Of a stretch of 64,000 nucleotides of DNA, positions 23,443-33,491 are shown piece by piece. Where the stretch lies: positions 59,714,271 to 59,778,270 of the forward strand of contig NC_133529.1 of the NCBI RefSeq assembly GCF_048544455.1, given 5' to 3'. Each line of letters begins with the position of its first letter. Position 1 is the first letter of the stretch. Origin of the DNA: Silene latifolia (lineage: Eukaryota > Streptophyta > Magnoliopsida > Caryophyllales > Caryophyllaceae). The notes beneath the pieces are model-generated. The model did not search any database and was not told where the DNA came from. It was given only the letters and a program-made list of their open reading frames with translations. A program made the translations under genes and the position numbers.

Positions 23443-25860
23443 TGTGGACAGCATGGGGCCCACGGGGGCGCTTGGGAGAGAAGAGAAACAAGCGTTTGCA
23501 TTTTTGTTGGAGTCGCCACCAATTTTTATGGGAAATTGGAACCGTTCGAATACCTCGTGTCATGTCAAGACACAAAGTAGTGACATGAACACTAAGCAAT
23601 CGTTACCCTTAGCATTCTATGTCTAGAATGACTCTCGTGGATGCCAATGAACACGGGTGTTCACGGAGATCTGGAGTAAGGGGTGAGGGTACGTATTAGG
23701 AAGCTCTTTTGATCGAACACCTAATCCCGCCCGCCTCGATAGCGGCCTCTACTAATGATTAGGGTTGTTATTCGTACTCGATATATCGTCGATTGTATGC
23801 ATGCAATGCAACATCCAAGTTTTAATCCTAGCATGTGAGAATTAGACTAAGTCGGTGGACAATTAATTTAACAAACAATTGGGGTCGAAGTAGGATTTAA
23901 TGCTCAATTACATGTTAAAACATACAAATGATACAAGAAATAATGATAAATACAATAAAAGAAAATTACAATAAAAGAATTACAATAATTACATTGGATT
24001 AGGCGATTTATGTCGAAAATACCTTTAAAACGGATGTTTTGAGAAAAAAGAATAAAAGAATAAAATTACGAACAGATCAGTAGGTGATAATACGATTAAT
24101 AGTTAATTATACGTAAGCTAAATAAACTAAGTCAAGGCAACAACGGAGTTGAGGACGAATTCAACCTGAACAAAGCAAAGAGAGCGCGTCCTTTGAATAG
24201 CGCAGCAGACGCGCTCCTGTTTCGACCATTCTGACCGAATCGGGCCGTGAAGCGGAATTGCGTGTTGTTAATACTCATTGGTGAATTTGACGATGGATTA
24301 ATTTATTTACTCGGATGAAAGTGATTAGTAGGTTATTTACATACGATTAATGAAAACGATAAACATGGATGAAACGGAGATAAGATGGATTAATTACATG
24401 ATTAATGATTGATTAGTGACATAGGTGAACAAAATAGACTAAATATGACAAATTAACGACAAATTAATGATGAACATGCGATGAATGTGACAAAAGACAG
24501 ATTAAAATATATCAAAGACGAATTCCAGAAACTCAATATGAACAAATCGAACTTCTACAACCCGGATTGAATTTAATGACGAAAACCCGCAAATATGAGA
24601 TTATAAGGGATTTAAGTCGAATTTAATGATGAATCATACGTGTTAATGGTAACGAATAATATACATGTGAATTAGACTATTATGATGAAGAATTAACAAT
24701 CAAACGAAACAAAACAAATAAGAATTTGACGAATTACAGAGGACAAAGGAAGAAGAAAGGAAGCAGGAACTGCGGCAGCCTCACGAAGAGACGCAACAGG
24801 TACTGCGCTCCTTCGAAGAGGCGCAGCAGTTGCTGCGTCCTTTCTCGACGGTTAGTCTTCTGGAAATCCGTAAAAAGAGGTTTTTAAAGCATGGTTTAGA
24901 AATCGGTTTTAAGAGGTATTTTCGACATAAACCTTACAATTGTGATACAATAATTAAAATACAATAAATAAAAGAGAGATTTACACCCTCAGACTTACAT
25001 GTTGACGAAACAAGAAGGACTAAGATATCGATTAGTGATACTCGACGCGAATGCAAAGAAAGTGCCCTCGTAAGAGGAAAACGATTAGATTAATTAAGTT
25101 GATTGATGTGTAGTTGGTCAAATTGGTCGGTCATGCAAACGAGGCTGGTACTCAGAAGGATCCGAGCTTACGTGGTTGAAAGATCAAGCACGTTGACGCC
25201 AAAAGTAAGAACAAAAGTCTAGAATGCAAAGGGAGAAGAGAAGGGCGGACACTCGCGTGAGACATATGAGGAGCGAAGGCTCCTATTTATACTAATCACG
25301 TGGAGGAAATAGGGTTTCGGAGACTCTTTGGAAGTGAATCTCGGAAAGATATGAAAAAGATACGAAAACTACGCAGAATAGGACCTGGGAAGAGGCGCAG
25401 CAAGCACTGCGTCTCTTGGAAGAGGCGCAACACCTGCTGCGTCTGTTCCCAAGTGGTTTCCTCCTGCGGAAGAAAGATTTCCGTGTTTGAGTTATGGAAG
25501 GGCGGAATAATTTGGTTTTCCTTAATACTTTATATGAATATTACGGGACATTGTTTGCCAAAAGATTAAGATTGTGAAATATTTATAAAATATGGAATAG
25601 AAATATCCAGAACATTCCGACTCGGGATTGAACGATCATCAGAAAATGGAGACGGTTTTAGGCTCGGACTCCAAATGTACTCTAATTACTGTCAAAACGA
25701 CCGTATCGGAACGTAGATGACAACTAAGAGGTAGACATTAATATTTGAGCAATCACTTGACGATAAACTTACGAATTATCACAAATCGTTCCGCGTACCA
25801 AACATGCGGCCCAATCATCACCGGGTGGTTTGCGAGAGGTGCAGAAATGAGGTATCTACA
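23443..25860 (-). repeat. Tat copy 1 5' LTR with GCAGCA/TGCTGC palindromes
   Basis: The LTR is 2418 bp and starts on the minus strand with TGTAGATACC and ends in TGTCCACA. It is the counterpart of 59140-61660. Palindromic GCGCAGCA..TGCTGCGT units lie at about 24182-24222, 24765-24850 and 25388-25450. A minus-strand TATA (ATTAGTATAAATAGG, 25296-25282) marks the promoter, with the 25388-25450 units just upstream of it. Confidence 0.88.
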
Positions 25861-27169
25861 ATTATGCGGAAACATTCGCTCCAGTTGTCAAAATGGTCAC
25901 TATCCGAACTTTCTTAGTTGTTGCTGCTATACAAAAATGGGATCTTCACCAAATGGACGTTCATAATGCGTTCCTTCATGGTGATTTAAATGAAGAAGTT
26001 TATATGAAGCTTCCACCAGGTTTTGGTCGGGGTAAGGAAGGCAAAGTTTGTGGATTAAAGAAATCGCTTTATGGGTTACGGTAGGCCCTCGCTGTTGGTT
26101 TGCCAAATTGACTGCAGCCCTCCGCGACTATGGATTCCGGCAGTCTTATTCGGATTATTCATTATTTTCTTACTCGCACGGTATGGTCTGCTTATTCATT
26201 CTTATTTATGTTGATGACCTTGTCATTGCGGGTAATGACTTTTTCGATGTTTCTCACTTTAAAGCGTATTTGGTGAAATGTTATCATATGAAGGACTTGG
26301 GTCCCCTTAAGTAGTTTCTGGGTCTTGAGGTTGCTAGAAGTGCTGAAGGTATATACCTTAATCAGCGTAAATATGCGCTCGATATTATCTCGGAAACTGG
26401 ATTGCTCGGCGCAAAACCTGCCATCACACCTATCGAACAACACCATAAACTTGGCTTAACTGAGGGCCCAGTTTTGGATGATGTTGAGTCTTATCGTCGC
26501 TTGGTTGGGCGACTTGTCTATTTATCCGTTACACGACCAGATGTATCCTATGCAGTGTACATCCTTTCCCGGTTCCTTCATCAGCCTCGACAAGAACATC
26601 TCACCATCGTGCTTCGAGTCGTTCGCTATTTGAAAGGAAGTTCGGGTCAGGGAATACTTTGACGCTCAGATAGTACATTTGATGTTACGGGTTGGTGTGA
26701 TTCCGACTGGGGCGGTTGCTCTATGACTCGACGATCGGTTACGGGCTGGTTCATTTTTCTCGGTGGATCTCCTATTTCCTAGAAAACAAAAAAGCAGAAT
26801 ACTGTCTTGCTTTCCTCCTCCGAAGCTGAATACAGGTCGATGGCGACGATTGTTTGTGAATTAAAATGGCTCAAAGGCCCGTTGACGAGTTTAGATGTGC
26901 CTATTCCTCTACCTATGACCCTTTTTTGTGACAATCAATCCGCCTTGCATCTCGTTCAAAATCCCGTCTTCCACGAATGTACCAAACACATCGAGATAGA
27001 CTGTCATTTTGTTCGCGATGCAATTACCGAAGGTTTAATCAAAACCGGCCATGTCTCTACCCATGCACAATTGGTCGACATCTTTACAAAAGCATTGGGC
27101 GCTCCTCAGTTTTAAGCTCTTCTTCGCAAGCTGGGCATTCTTGATCTTCATGCTCCAGCTTGAGGGGAG
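25861..27169 (+). pseudogene. Copia (Ale-like) RT-RNase H remnant
   Basis: The fragment starts abruptly at the Tat LTR inside the RT (A-E-T-F-A-P-V-V). It then shows [21 protein letters not shown], and RNase H motifs S-S-S-E-A-E-Y-R-S-M, F-C-D-N-Q-S-A-L-H and D-I-F-T-K-A-L. Frameshifts and stops occur near 26083, 26313, 26661 and 26780. The 5' part of the element was displaced by the Tat insertion and is not in view. The polypurine tract GAGGGGAG precedes its 3' LTR. Confidence 0.88.
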
Positions 27170-27353
27170 TGTTAAGAATATATTGCGATAATATCGCAAT
27201 ATCACAGTACAATATTATCTTTAGTTACGATATTATCCTATATGTGATTGTATTCTGTTAATATCTCGACTGTATTCACATTGCACTCGGCTACTATATA
27301 AACCGAGTATTGCCAATCAATAAAATCAACATTCCCCTCATATCGCTTTAACA
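27170..27353 (+). repeat. Short Copia 3' LTR
   Basis: This 184-bp LTR begins TGTTAAGAATATATTGCG and ends TATCGCTTTAACA, directly after the polypurine tract. A TATATAA box is present near 27295. The short length suits the Ale lineage. Confidence 0.8.
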
Positions 27354-27585
27354 GGGTCTGAAACATTTTATAAATAATGACAATATATACTCATATCAGC
27401 ATAATAATAATAATAGTTGACCATAAAATAAACAATAACTTGACCCGCTAGTGTTGGATAAAGCGAAAAGGAAATAAACACAAAGCAAAACAACGTGAAT
27501 AATACAGTCCAGTATTAGTAACGAGCAATTTCCGGTGCCAAAATTCCAACATATATTGCTCCAATAGTCCAATTGGTCGAAAATA
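27354..27585. other. 3' flank of the LTP-like gene
   Basis: AT-rich, with a TAATAA microsatellite near 27400. It probably contains the 3' UTR of the minus-strand gene at 27586-27990. Nothing else is recognised. Confidence 0.4.
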
Positions 27586-27990
27586 TTAGGAAGTGTGAGG
27601 GTTAACACAGGTGCTGACTTTGTTGGAAGGCTTGATGTTGCAAGTCGTCATTGTGATATTAACGGGAGTTGCAATGTCGATGCTACGTTCAAGATCAGAA
27701 CCAAAATTGTGAATTATAACACGACACACGCAATTTGCAGCTACATCCGCGTCAAGTTTCTTGAGTTGATCACAACATGGAGATGGTTTTGCAGCATTAA
27801 AAGGAACACATGTGGTGTTCACCGTGTTTATTATGGTTTGATTGGTGCAGCTCTTGTATGTATCGACCGGGCCTACTTCGATCGTCTTAGTTGATGTTTC
27901 GGCCTTTAGGGATGTTTCAGGCCGGATAGAGATAAAGGATAGGAGGAATAAGATGAGGAGGGCCGGGGTAGGATTAGAATGAATTCCCAT
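27586..27990 (-). CDS. Secreted 8-cysteine lipid-transfer-like protein
   Basis: This is a single 134-residue frame. It starts with a hydrophobic signal peptide (A-L-L-I-L-F-L-L-S-F-I-S-I) and then shows eight cysteines in the order C..C..CC..CxC..C..C (S-C-T-N, T-T-C-V, P-C-C-D, N-C-V-C, T-T-C-N, S-T-C-V). This is the pattern of the plant nsLTP/hydrophobic-seed superfamily, whose members bind lipids in the apoplast. The spacing between cysteines 2 and 3 is fairly short and the protein lacks an obvious GPI tail. A TATA box about 100 bp upstream supports the start. Subfamily and ligand are unknown. Confidence 0.75.
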   Translation of the reverse strand: MGIHSNPTPALLILFLLSFISIRPETSLKAETSTKTIEVGPVDTYKSCTNQTIINTVNTTCVPFNAAKPSPCCDQLKKLDADVAANCVCRVIIHNFGSDLERSIDIATPVNITMTTCNIKPSNKVSTCVNPHTS

Positions 27991-28086
27991 GTTTGATCAA
28001 ATTAAATTGGGAAAGGTTTTAAGGTTTTTGTTTTAATTTGTATTGGTAGGTGATATGGTAATAATATGTTAAGAGTAGTTGCATAG

Positions 28087-28096
28087 TTTATATATG
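28087..28096 (-). promoter_or_regulatory. TATA box of the LTP-like gene
   Basis: CATATATAAAC on the minus strand lies about 100 bp before the ATG at 27990. A MITE begins 3 bp further upstream. Confidence 0.6.
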
Positions 28097-28098
28097 TA

Positions 28099-28371
28099 CT
28101 TCCTCCATTCAACTCCACTTTACCATATTTCCATTTTTATCCATTCAACTCCACTCTACCACTTTCCAAAAAAACAATGTCAAATAACCCTTTTGTCCTA
28201 ATGACAACATCTTATTTACACAAATTGCCACTAAATGGCCCACAAGTTTACATAAATTGCCACTAAATGACAACATATTCTTTGCTTCCATTGTACTTTT
28301 ATTAGTTGTTTAATTCCTTCTTAATACTTGTGCAAATCTCAATATGGTAGAGTGGAGTTGAATGGAAGAAG
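28099..28371. mobile_element. Stowaway-type MITE
   Basis: The 273-bp element has about 30-bp terminal inverted repeats starting CTTCCTCCATTCAACTCC and CTTCTTCCATTCAACTCC, with two mismatches. It is flanked by TA on both sides (28097-28098 and 28372-28373). No coding capacity. A second copy of the terminal sequence lies just inside the left end. Confidence 0.88.
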
Positions 28372-28409
28372 TATCTAACTTGGTCTAAAGTTTTCTTAGA
28401 CTAATTTTA

Positions 28410-29418
28410 GGGTTATTTAACACAAATACTCTAAACTATATGGGGTCTTCTCATAATACTCTGAACCATATTTTAACTCAGAATAAACTCAACTTTTGTA
28501 TATCTTCTCTCAAACTAGAACTAGATGACCGACTACCTACTAAACAGGTCACTCTCATCTTAATTTTTTTAAACAATATAAACAATTAGTATTAGTATTA
28601 TTAATTCATAGAAAGATTAATTAATATCATTCTCATAAAACTCAAACTCACTGGAAACCCCTTTCCCCACCTCCCCACCCACCTCCGCCACCATCACCAT
28701 GCAATTGCCAATGCTCCCAATCCAAATCGTCAACATCAATTTCATCAATCACATCCTCAATATTATTCTATGGAGTATTTCTCAACAATTCCCCTCTTTT
28801 CCTGGGAAGCGATCCCGAATTCGAAAAAACGTCAAACATCCGTGCGACGGCATCGAAATCTGCTGAAACAGTGATGACGCTGGCTGCGAGGCGTCGGTGT
28901 GAATTGCTCCGGCAACAGCAGTCGACGAATTAGGTTTGATTCAAAACAGAGATTTAAAGGACGGTGAGGAGAGAGAAACAAAGGCGAGTGGTATGAGTCG
29001 GTGGAGATAACGGTGGCGCTGATGGAATTGGTGATAACATCATTGTTTCCCGGCGAAAATTAGGGTTTTTGCGGGGATTGTAATTAAAATGGAAGACGAT
29101 GAAAGTTGCGGTGTTTGTGAGGCTATGTATGAATATATGAGGATAAAAATGGAGGTGATTTAAGGAGGGAGGAGATATAGGAATTAAGATGGAAGATGAT
29201 GAATGCCGTTAATTAAGGTAATATATGGAAGAGGAATTAAAATTAATTGGAGAAAAGTGGGATCATTAAGCCAAATAACCTGCTACTTTAGGTTGAGAAA
29301 CCTGTAATTTTATTATAAGATAAGGGTAGTAGTAGTTGAGTATAATCTTAGTTAAATTGAAGTTTGTAGTAATTTGAGAAGCACGCTAATAGTTTGGAGT
29401 ATTTGTATTAAATAACCC
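28410..29418. mobile_element. Non-autonomous Mutator-like element, possible Pack-MULE
   Basis: Terminal inverted repeats of over 30 bp start GGGTTATTTAA and are flanked by the exact 9-bp duplication CTAATTTTA (28401-28409 and 29419-29427), as expected for Mutator elements. The 1009-bp interior has no transposase. Its central part (about 28650-29110) is less AT-rich and has codon-like composition, so it may hold a captured gene fragment; the source is not recognised. Confidence 0.82.
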
Positions 29419-29575
29419 CTAATTTTATTATTCACCTTCATTTCCACACCATGGACTACTTGCTACTTGGTGCTAAGCATGATTACGGAGTTTATGTTGA
29501 ATTTTTGTTGGAAAAAATTGTGTGTTTATGTCATGTATGATATAGAGTACAATATGATTATATGAGTAAACTAAA

Positions 29576-29817
29576 ATTATAGCTGGCCTGTTCGTAAGCG
29601 TGGACTCTAGTGATTAAAATTTGGGTAAAATTTCTAAGGATCGGGTCCAAACCTCTTCAAGAGTAATCTTGTGGAGTGGTTACGACCCGATGCCATGCCT
29701 TCTAAACTCCCAACATGTCGCTTTCATACCTGTCATAAGCGGTTTGCTAGCTATTATGTATACCCGAAAATTTACTCGGTGGACCAAAATAGCAGTTGTA
29801 GACCCTCTCGTTACACA

Positions 29818-29848
<31 letters not shown>
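29576..29848 (+). mobile_element. Possible tRNA-derived SINE
   Basis: A box-A-like stretch (GTGATTAAAATTTGGG) and a box-B-like stretch (GGGTCCAAACCTC) lie about 30 bp apart, and the unit ends in a long A tract (29819-29848). AAACTAAA precedes the unit and follows the A tract, a possible short target duplication. No coding sequence. Confidence 0.4.
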
Positions 29849-29850
<2 letters not shown>

Positions 29851-30670
29851 AAAGCCAGCCCGGGCTTGATGAAATATAAGAGCATCCACAATGGTAAGCT
29901 AGTTGCTACTAGCTTACTTTTACCACATAAGATTTTCAAGCTAGAATATTTTTAAGCTACAAACTACTACAATGGTAAGCTACTAGCTTAGTGTTGTGGT
30001 TTAAATACACCATATGTCAACTACCTTCCACAACACTCTTTTAATTAATACATTTACTTATTTTACCTATAAAATAAAAATTAAAAATATTTAAGTGTTG
30101 TTTTAATTGGTAGATTTTTTTCTTGTGGGCTCATTTGAGCTACTAGCTTCATGGAGCTACTATTCAATTTGCTAAATACATGTAAAATCTTTCGAAAGTT
30201 GCTAAAGTAAGAAATTAAAACTTTTTTATTTAAAGTCAGTCATTTTCGCTTAACCATTGGAATCTTTCAATTAGATAGAGATCCAGTCAGTGGATCAGCA
30301 CTCAGAGTTATGTCGCACTACTACCCTAGCTAATCTTAGCCGGCAATCAATTACAAGTGAATCGTTGCACCAACTTAAGGTAACAGAGTAGAATTAACTG
30401 CATCTCCGGAGCACCAAAGTGGAATTATCTCAATCAATAATGCCCTTTTAAACAGATTTTAAAAATCGGGTTGATTTTTTTACCGCCCTTCAGGCTTCAC
30501 CTCTTCTAGTCTTCCTGTCCGTCAATTATTACAGATACCATTTTATCAATTCATTGTAAAACGGGTTTTCATAACAACTATTTTTACGTAACTGTTGTGT
30601 TTGGATTCGTTTTACAATCGCCTTAGACTAACTGTATTCCTTATAGTATGCCCTCCTTTGGGCATCGAGA
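29849..30670. other. Upstream region of the PPR gene
   Basis: No gene is seen. It contains a degenerate, internally repeated stretch (CACAATGGTAAGCTAGTTGC-like, 29880-30000) that resembles a MITE but lacks a clear partner end. The PPR 5' leader probably lies in 30400-30670. Confidence 0.4.
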
Positions 30671-32353
30671 ATGCAATTCCATAGAGGTCTCTTCCTTCCA
30701 CTTTCTCGGCGGACGTTCCGAATTTCACCAAACTCAGCTCATAATTTTCATATTCATACCAATGTACCTTCAACAAGCATATGGGACAATAAACCCGACG
30801 GGCTTACATTAGTGCAAACTCTACGAGCTTGTATTAACAATGGTGATGTTTTGCTTGGGGAACAACTACATAGCTATGTTTTGCGATGTGGGTTTGCTTC
30901 CGATGTGCACGTTGGTACTGCTTTGGTGAGTTTTTATGCCAAAGTTGTATGTATAGATGATGCACAGAAGCTGTTTGATGAAATACCTCAATTAAATGTT
31001 GTGTCGTGGAATGCCTTGATTTCCGGGTACGTGCGTTCTGGGAACTTGCGGAAAGCTCTGTCCATTTTCACTGAGCTGACCAGGTCAGAACTTCGGGGTG
31101 ATGCGTACTCGTTTACTTCAGCGTTGGCTGTATGCGGGCAGTTGCGTTTGCTGCGTTTAGGCATGTCAATACACTCAAAAGTTATCACAACAACGCTTGA
31201 ATCAAGCGTTGTTATGGCGAATTGTTTGATTGATATGTATGGGAAGTGTAGTTCAGTTGAGTGTTCTATCAGGGTGTTTGATAGGATGCTAGACAAGGAC
31301 GTTATTTCTTGGAATTCGGTCATCTCAGCTTGTACTAGAAATCGTCGACTTGACCTTGCATTTGACTATTTCAATCAGATGCCTTGCCCTGAAACTGTCA
31401 CATATAATGAATTGATTACTGGTGTCTCACGGTTTGGTCACATAGAGGATGCTATAATGATTTTGAGGAGCATGCCGAAGCCCAGTTCATCGTCGTGGAA
31501 TGCCATATTATCAGCTTATGTGGTACGGAACAGTCAAGAAGAAGCTCTAAATTTTTTTGCTGAAATGCATGGAAAGAGGGTCATCATGGATGAATTCACA
31601 TTCGGAAGCATTTTAAGAGGAATTGCATCTATATCTGCTTCGAGATGGGGTATGATAGTCCACTGTTGCACCATTAAATGTGGTCTAGTCGCATCCACGT
31701 TCATTGGTAGCGCGCTCGTTGACATGTATTCAAAATGTGGGCAGAGTAGAGATGCCGAAACTCTGTTTCACAGTTTGCCTCAGAAGAATATTATCACTTG
31801 GAACGCTTTGATTTCAGGTCTTGCTCATAATGGGGAGTCGGCCAAGGTGGTGCATTATTTCAAGGAGCTAAAAAAAGCCAAGGGGTTGAAACCCGATGAA
31901 ATTACATTCATGAATGTCTTGGCATCTTGCTCCCATAACCAAATGCCATTAAATAAAGCTTATGAATATTTGAAGTCCATGATCAATGATCATGGGATCA
32001 AACCATTGCCTCAGCATTTGACTTCTATGATCAGACTTATGGGATATCATGGGGAATTGGGCAAGGCAAAGACGATGATCGATAAACTGGGGCTTGGGTC
32101 ATATGCATCAGTTTGGAGGGCGTTACTTGGCGCATGCGCAACTTATGGAGACTTGGAGCTTGCAAAGGTTGCAGCAGCAAAGTTGTCCCAACTCGAGAGC
32201 CATGATGATTTTGGGTACGTAGCTTTGTCTAACATTAACAAACTTAGGGAAAAATGGATGGACGCAACAGCAATGTGGGACTTGATGAAAGACAAAGGAG
32301 TCTCGAAAGGAGCTGGATTTAGTTGGGTCGAGGGACGAAAACCCCTACAATGA
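30671..32353 (+). CDS. PLS/E-type pentatricopeptide repeat protein
   Basis: This is an intronless frame of 560 residues. An arginine-rich N-terminus (M-Q-F-H-R-G-L-F-L-P-L-S-R-R) suggests import into mitochondria or plastids. From about residue 43 there are tandem PPR units of the PLS kind, for example V-V-S-W-N-A-L-I-S-G-Y near 110, D-V-I-S-W-N-S-V-I near 212, and N-I-I-T-W-N-A-L-I-S-G-L near 377. The C-terminus (A-S-V-W-R-A-L-L-G-A-C to F-S-W-V-E-G) fits E/E+ motifs; there is no DYW domain. Such proteins bind organelle RNA and often guide C-to-U editing. The target cannot be told. The frame is intact and lies between transposons, so this is a likely functional host gene. Confidence 0.88.
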   Translation: MQFHRGLFLPLSRRTFRISPNSAHNFHIHTNVPSTSIWDNKPDGLTLVQTLRACINNGDVLLGEQLHSYVLRCGFASDVHVGTALVSFYAKVVCIDDAQKLFDEIPQLNVVSWNALISGYVRSGNLRKALSIFTELTRSELRGDAYSFTSALAVCGQLRLLRLGMSIHSKVITTTLESSVVMANCLIDMYGKCSSVECSIRVFDRMLDKDVISWNSVISACTRNRRLDLAFDYFNQMPCPETVTYNELITGVSRFGHIEDAIMILRSMPKPSSSSWNAILSAYVVRNSQEEALNFFAEMHGKRVIMDEFTFGSILRGIASISASRWGMIVHCCTIKCGLVASTFIGSALVDMYSKCGQSRDAETLFHSLPQKNIITWNALISGLAHNGESAKVVHYFKELKKAKGLKPDEITFMNVLASCSHNQMPLNKAYEYLKSMINDHGIKPLPQHLTSMIRLMGYHGELGKAKTMIDKLGLGSYASVWRALLGACATYGDLELAKVAAAKLSQLESHDDFGYVALSNINKLREKWMDATAMWDLMKDKGVSKGAGFSWVEGRKPLQ

Positions 32354-32668
32354 TGTATTGAAATTGCCAGAGCTGAAGTGATTGTCTGACATACTTAAGT
32401 TGTCAAGGTTTTCAACCCTTTTTCCTGCACAAGCAGTGATTCTCCCATTCCAATCCCTTATAACGGCTCCATAACCCCTCCAACCATCAGCTTGTACTGC
32501 AACATCCACATTGAGCTTATAAGTATCAAAAGACGGGGGACTCCACCTCTTGTTGGATGCATCAGTAGGTTGATAATAAGGTAATGCAACATTGGCCAAT
32601 TTGTATTCCGAATAGATTTTGGTAGCAGTATCAACAATTCTAAGAGGATGAGGGATCATAATTAGCAA
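32345..32668 (-). pseudogene. RNase H-like (RVT_3) fragment
   Basis: The minus strand encodes W-S-P-P-S-F-D-T-Y-K-L-N-V-D-V-A and G-Y-G-A-V-I-R-D-W-N-G-R-I, the typical start of the RNase H-like domain found at LINE 3' ends and in many plant relics. It has no RT in front and overlaps the end of the PPR gene by a few bases on the other strand. Confidence 0.6.
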
Positions 32669-32689
32669 CTCATTTGAATCAATTAGTTT

Positions 32690-32820
32690 TTCTCATGTTT
32701 ACCGTTGTAATAAGGTGGCTCATTCGTTAGCACGATTTAGTCTACATTCTCGTATAAACATGGTATGGAATTATTCATATCCATATCAAATTGCTTACGA
32801 TTTATCTATGATTAAAATGC
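32690..32820 (+). pseudogene. RNase H-like C-terminal scrap
   Basis: The plus strand reads H-V-Y-R-C-N-K-V-A-H-S-L-A-R, the typical end of RVT_3 domains, opposite in direction to the fragment before it. Short and without a start. Confidence 0.4.
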
Positions 32821-33474
32821 TAGCTCTTGAATGCGAGTTTTATGTCCCAAAAAAACAGTTCCGGAACTTTGAAGGTTTCTAGTGGGTAGCCGTCCGTAAT
32901 AGAAAAAACTTGCGTAGTTTATTTTCTTGGTGCTTTTTAACTCATTGAATAGTAATTTCCATTTGCATACCCTTGCGGAGTAAATTCTAACACTAGATGC
33001 TCTCAAATCTATCAAACTTCATCGATTATGGACTAATTTGACTAAAGAACAATTATTTAATCTACAAATTACTTTTTATTGATCAGATTAATAATTATAT
33101 TATGTTACCTTTTGAATTTGTTTGTGTTTTTAGAGGTTTTAATTTGAGATTTGTTAGGCTAATTAGGGATTGTTTTATGGGCGGTAGTAATAAGGCGGCA
33201 GCGTGGTTGGACGACAACAAGGGGAGAGTGGTCGGCGTTAAAGGCAACGCGTGGGAAAGTGGAAAGTGGATGGCGTGGGGCCGTATAAGGGTTACATGGG
33301 GATCTGGACATCGGCACGAACGGCGGCATGAGGGAGAGGCTATTGCGCTGTTATGGTGGTGTCCGGTGGAGCCAGGTGGGTGGTTGGGGTTGGTGTATAA
33401 TTTGGTTTCATTTTTTTGGGGGGTTTTCGTTAGTGTAGTACAATTGATTATTGTTTGCGAGGAAATGAAGAGGT
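32821..33474. other. Intergenic sequence before the LINE
   Basis: An open frame on + (33102-33476) shows no family features and GC content unlike its surroundings from 33180 to 33390. I see no supported gene. Confidence 0.4.
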
Positions 33475-33491
33475 AAAATTGTCAGACGTGT

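Larger units (their letters stand above)
13600..25860 (-). mobile_element. Tat/Ogre-like Ty3/Gypsy retrotransposon (copy 1)
   Basis: The order on the minus strand is LTR (25860-23443), tRNA-Arg-type PBS, leader, gag, protease, RT, RNase H, a second archaeal-type RNase H, integrase, then an antisense accessory gene. Dual RNase H and the antisense ORF are typical of the Tat branch. The LTR cuts a Copia remnant; the bases just outside are ATTAT (25861-25865). No matching 3' LTR or left duplication was found, so the left boundary given here is only where element-like sequence becomes unclear. The element may continue through the PMD gene toward the window edge, or it may be truncated. Confidence 0.75.

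Noticed and set aside
29819-29848. Long A tract as a processed-pseudogene tail
   Set aside because: No gene-like sequence precedes it; a SINE explains it better.
33102-33476. 124-residue plus ORF before the LINE
   Set aside because: No domain features, and the frame runs into the LINE target duplication by chance.
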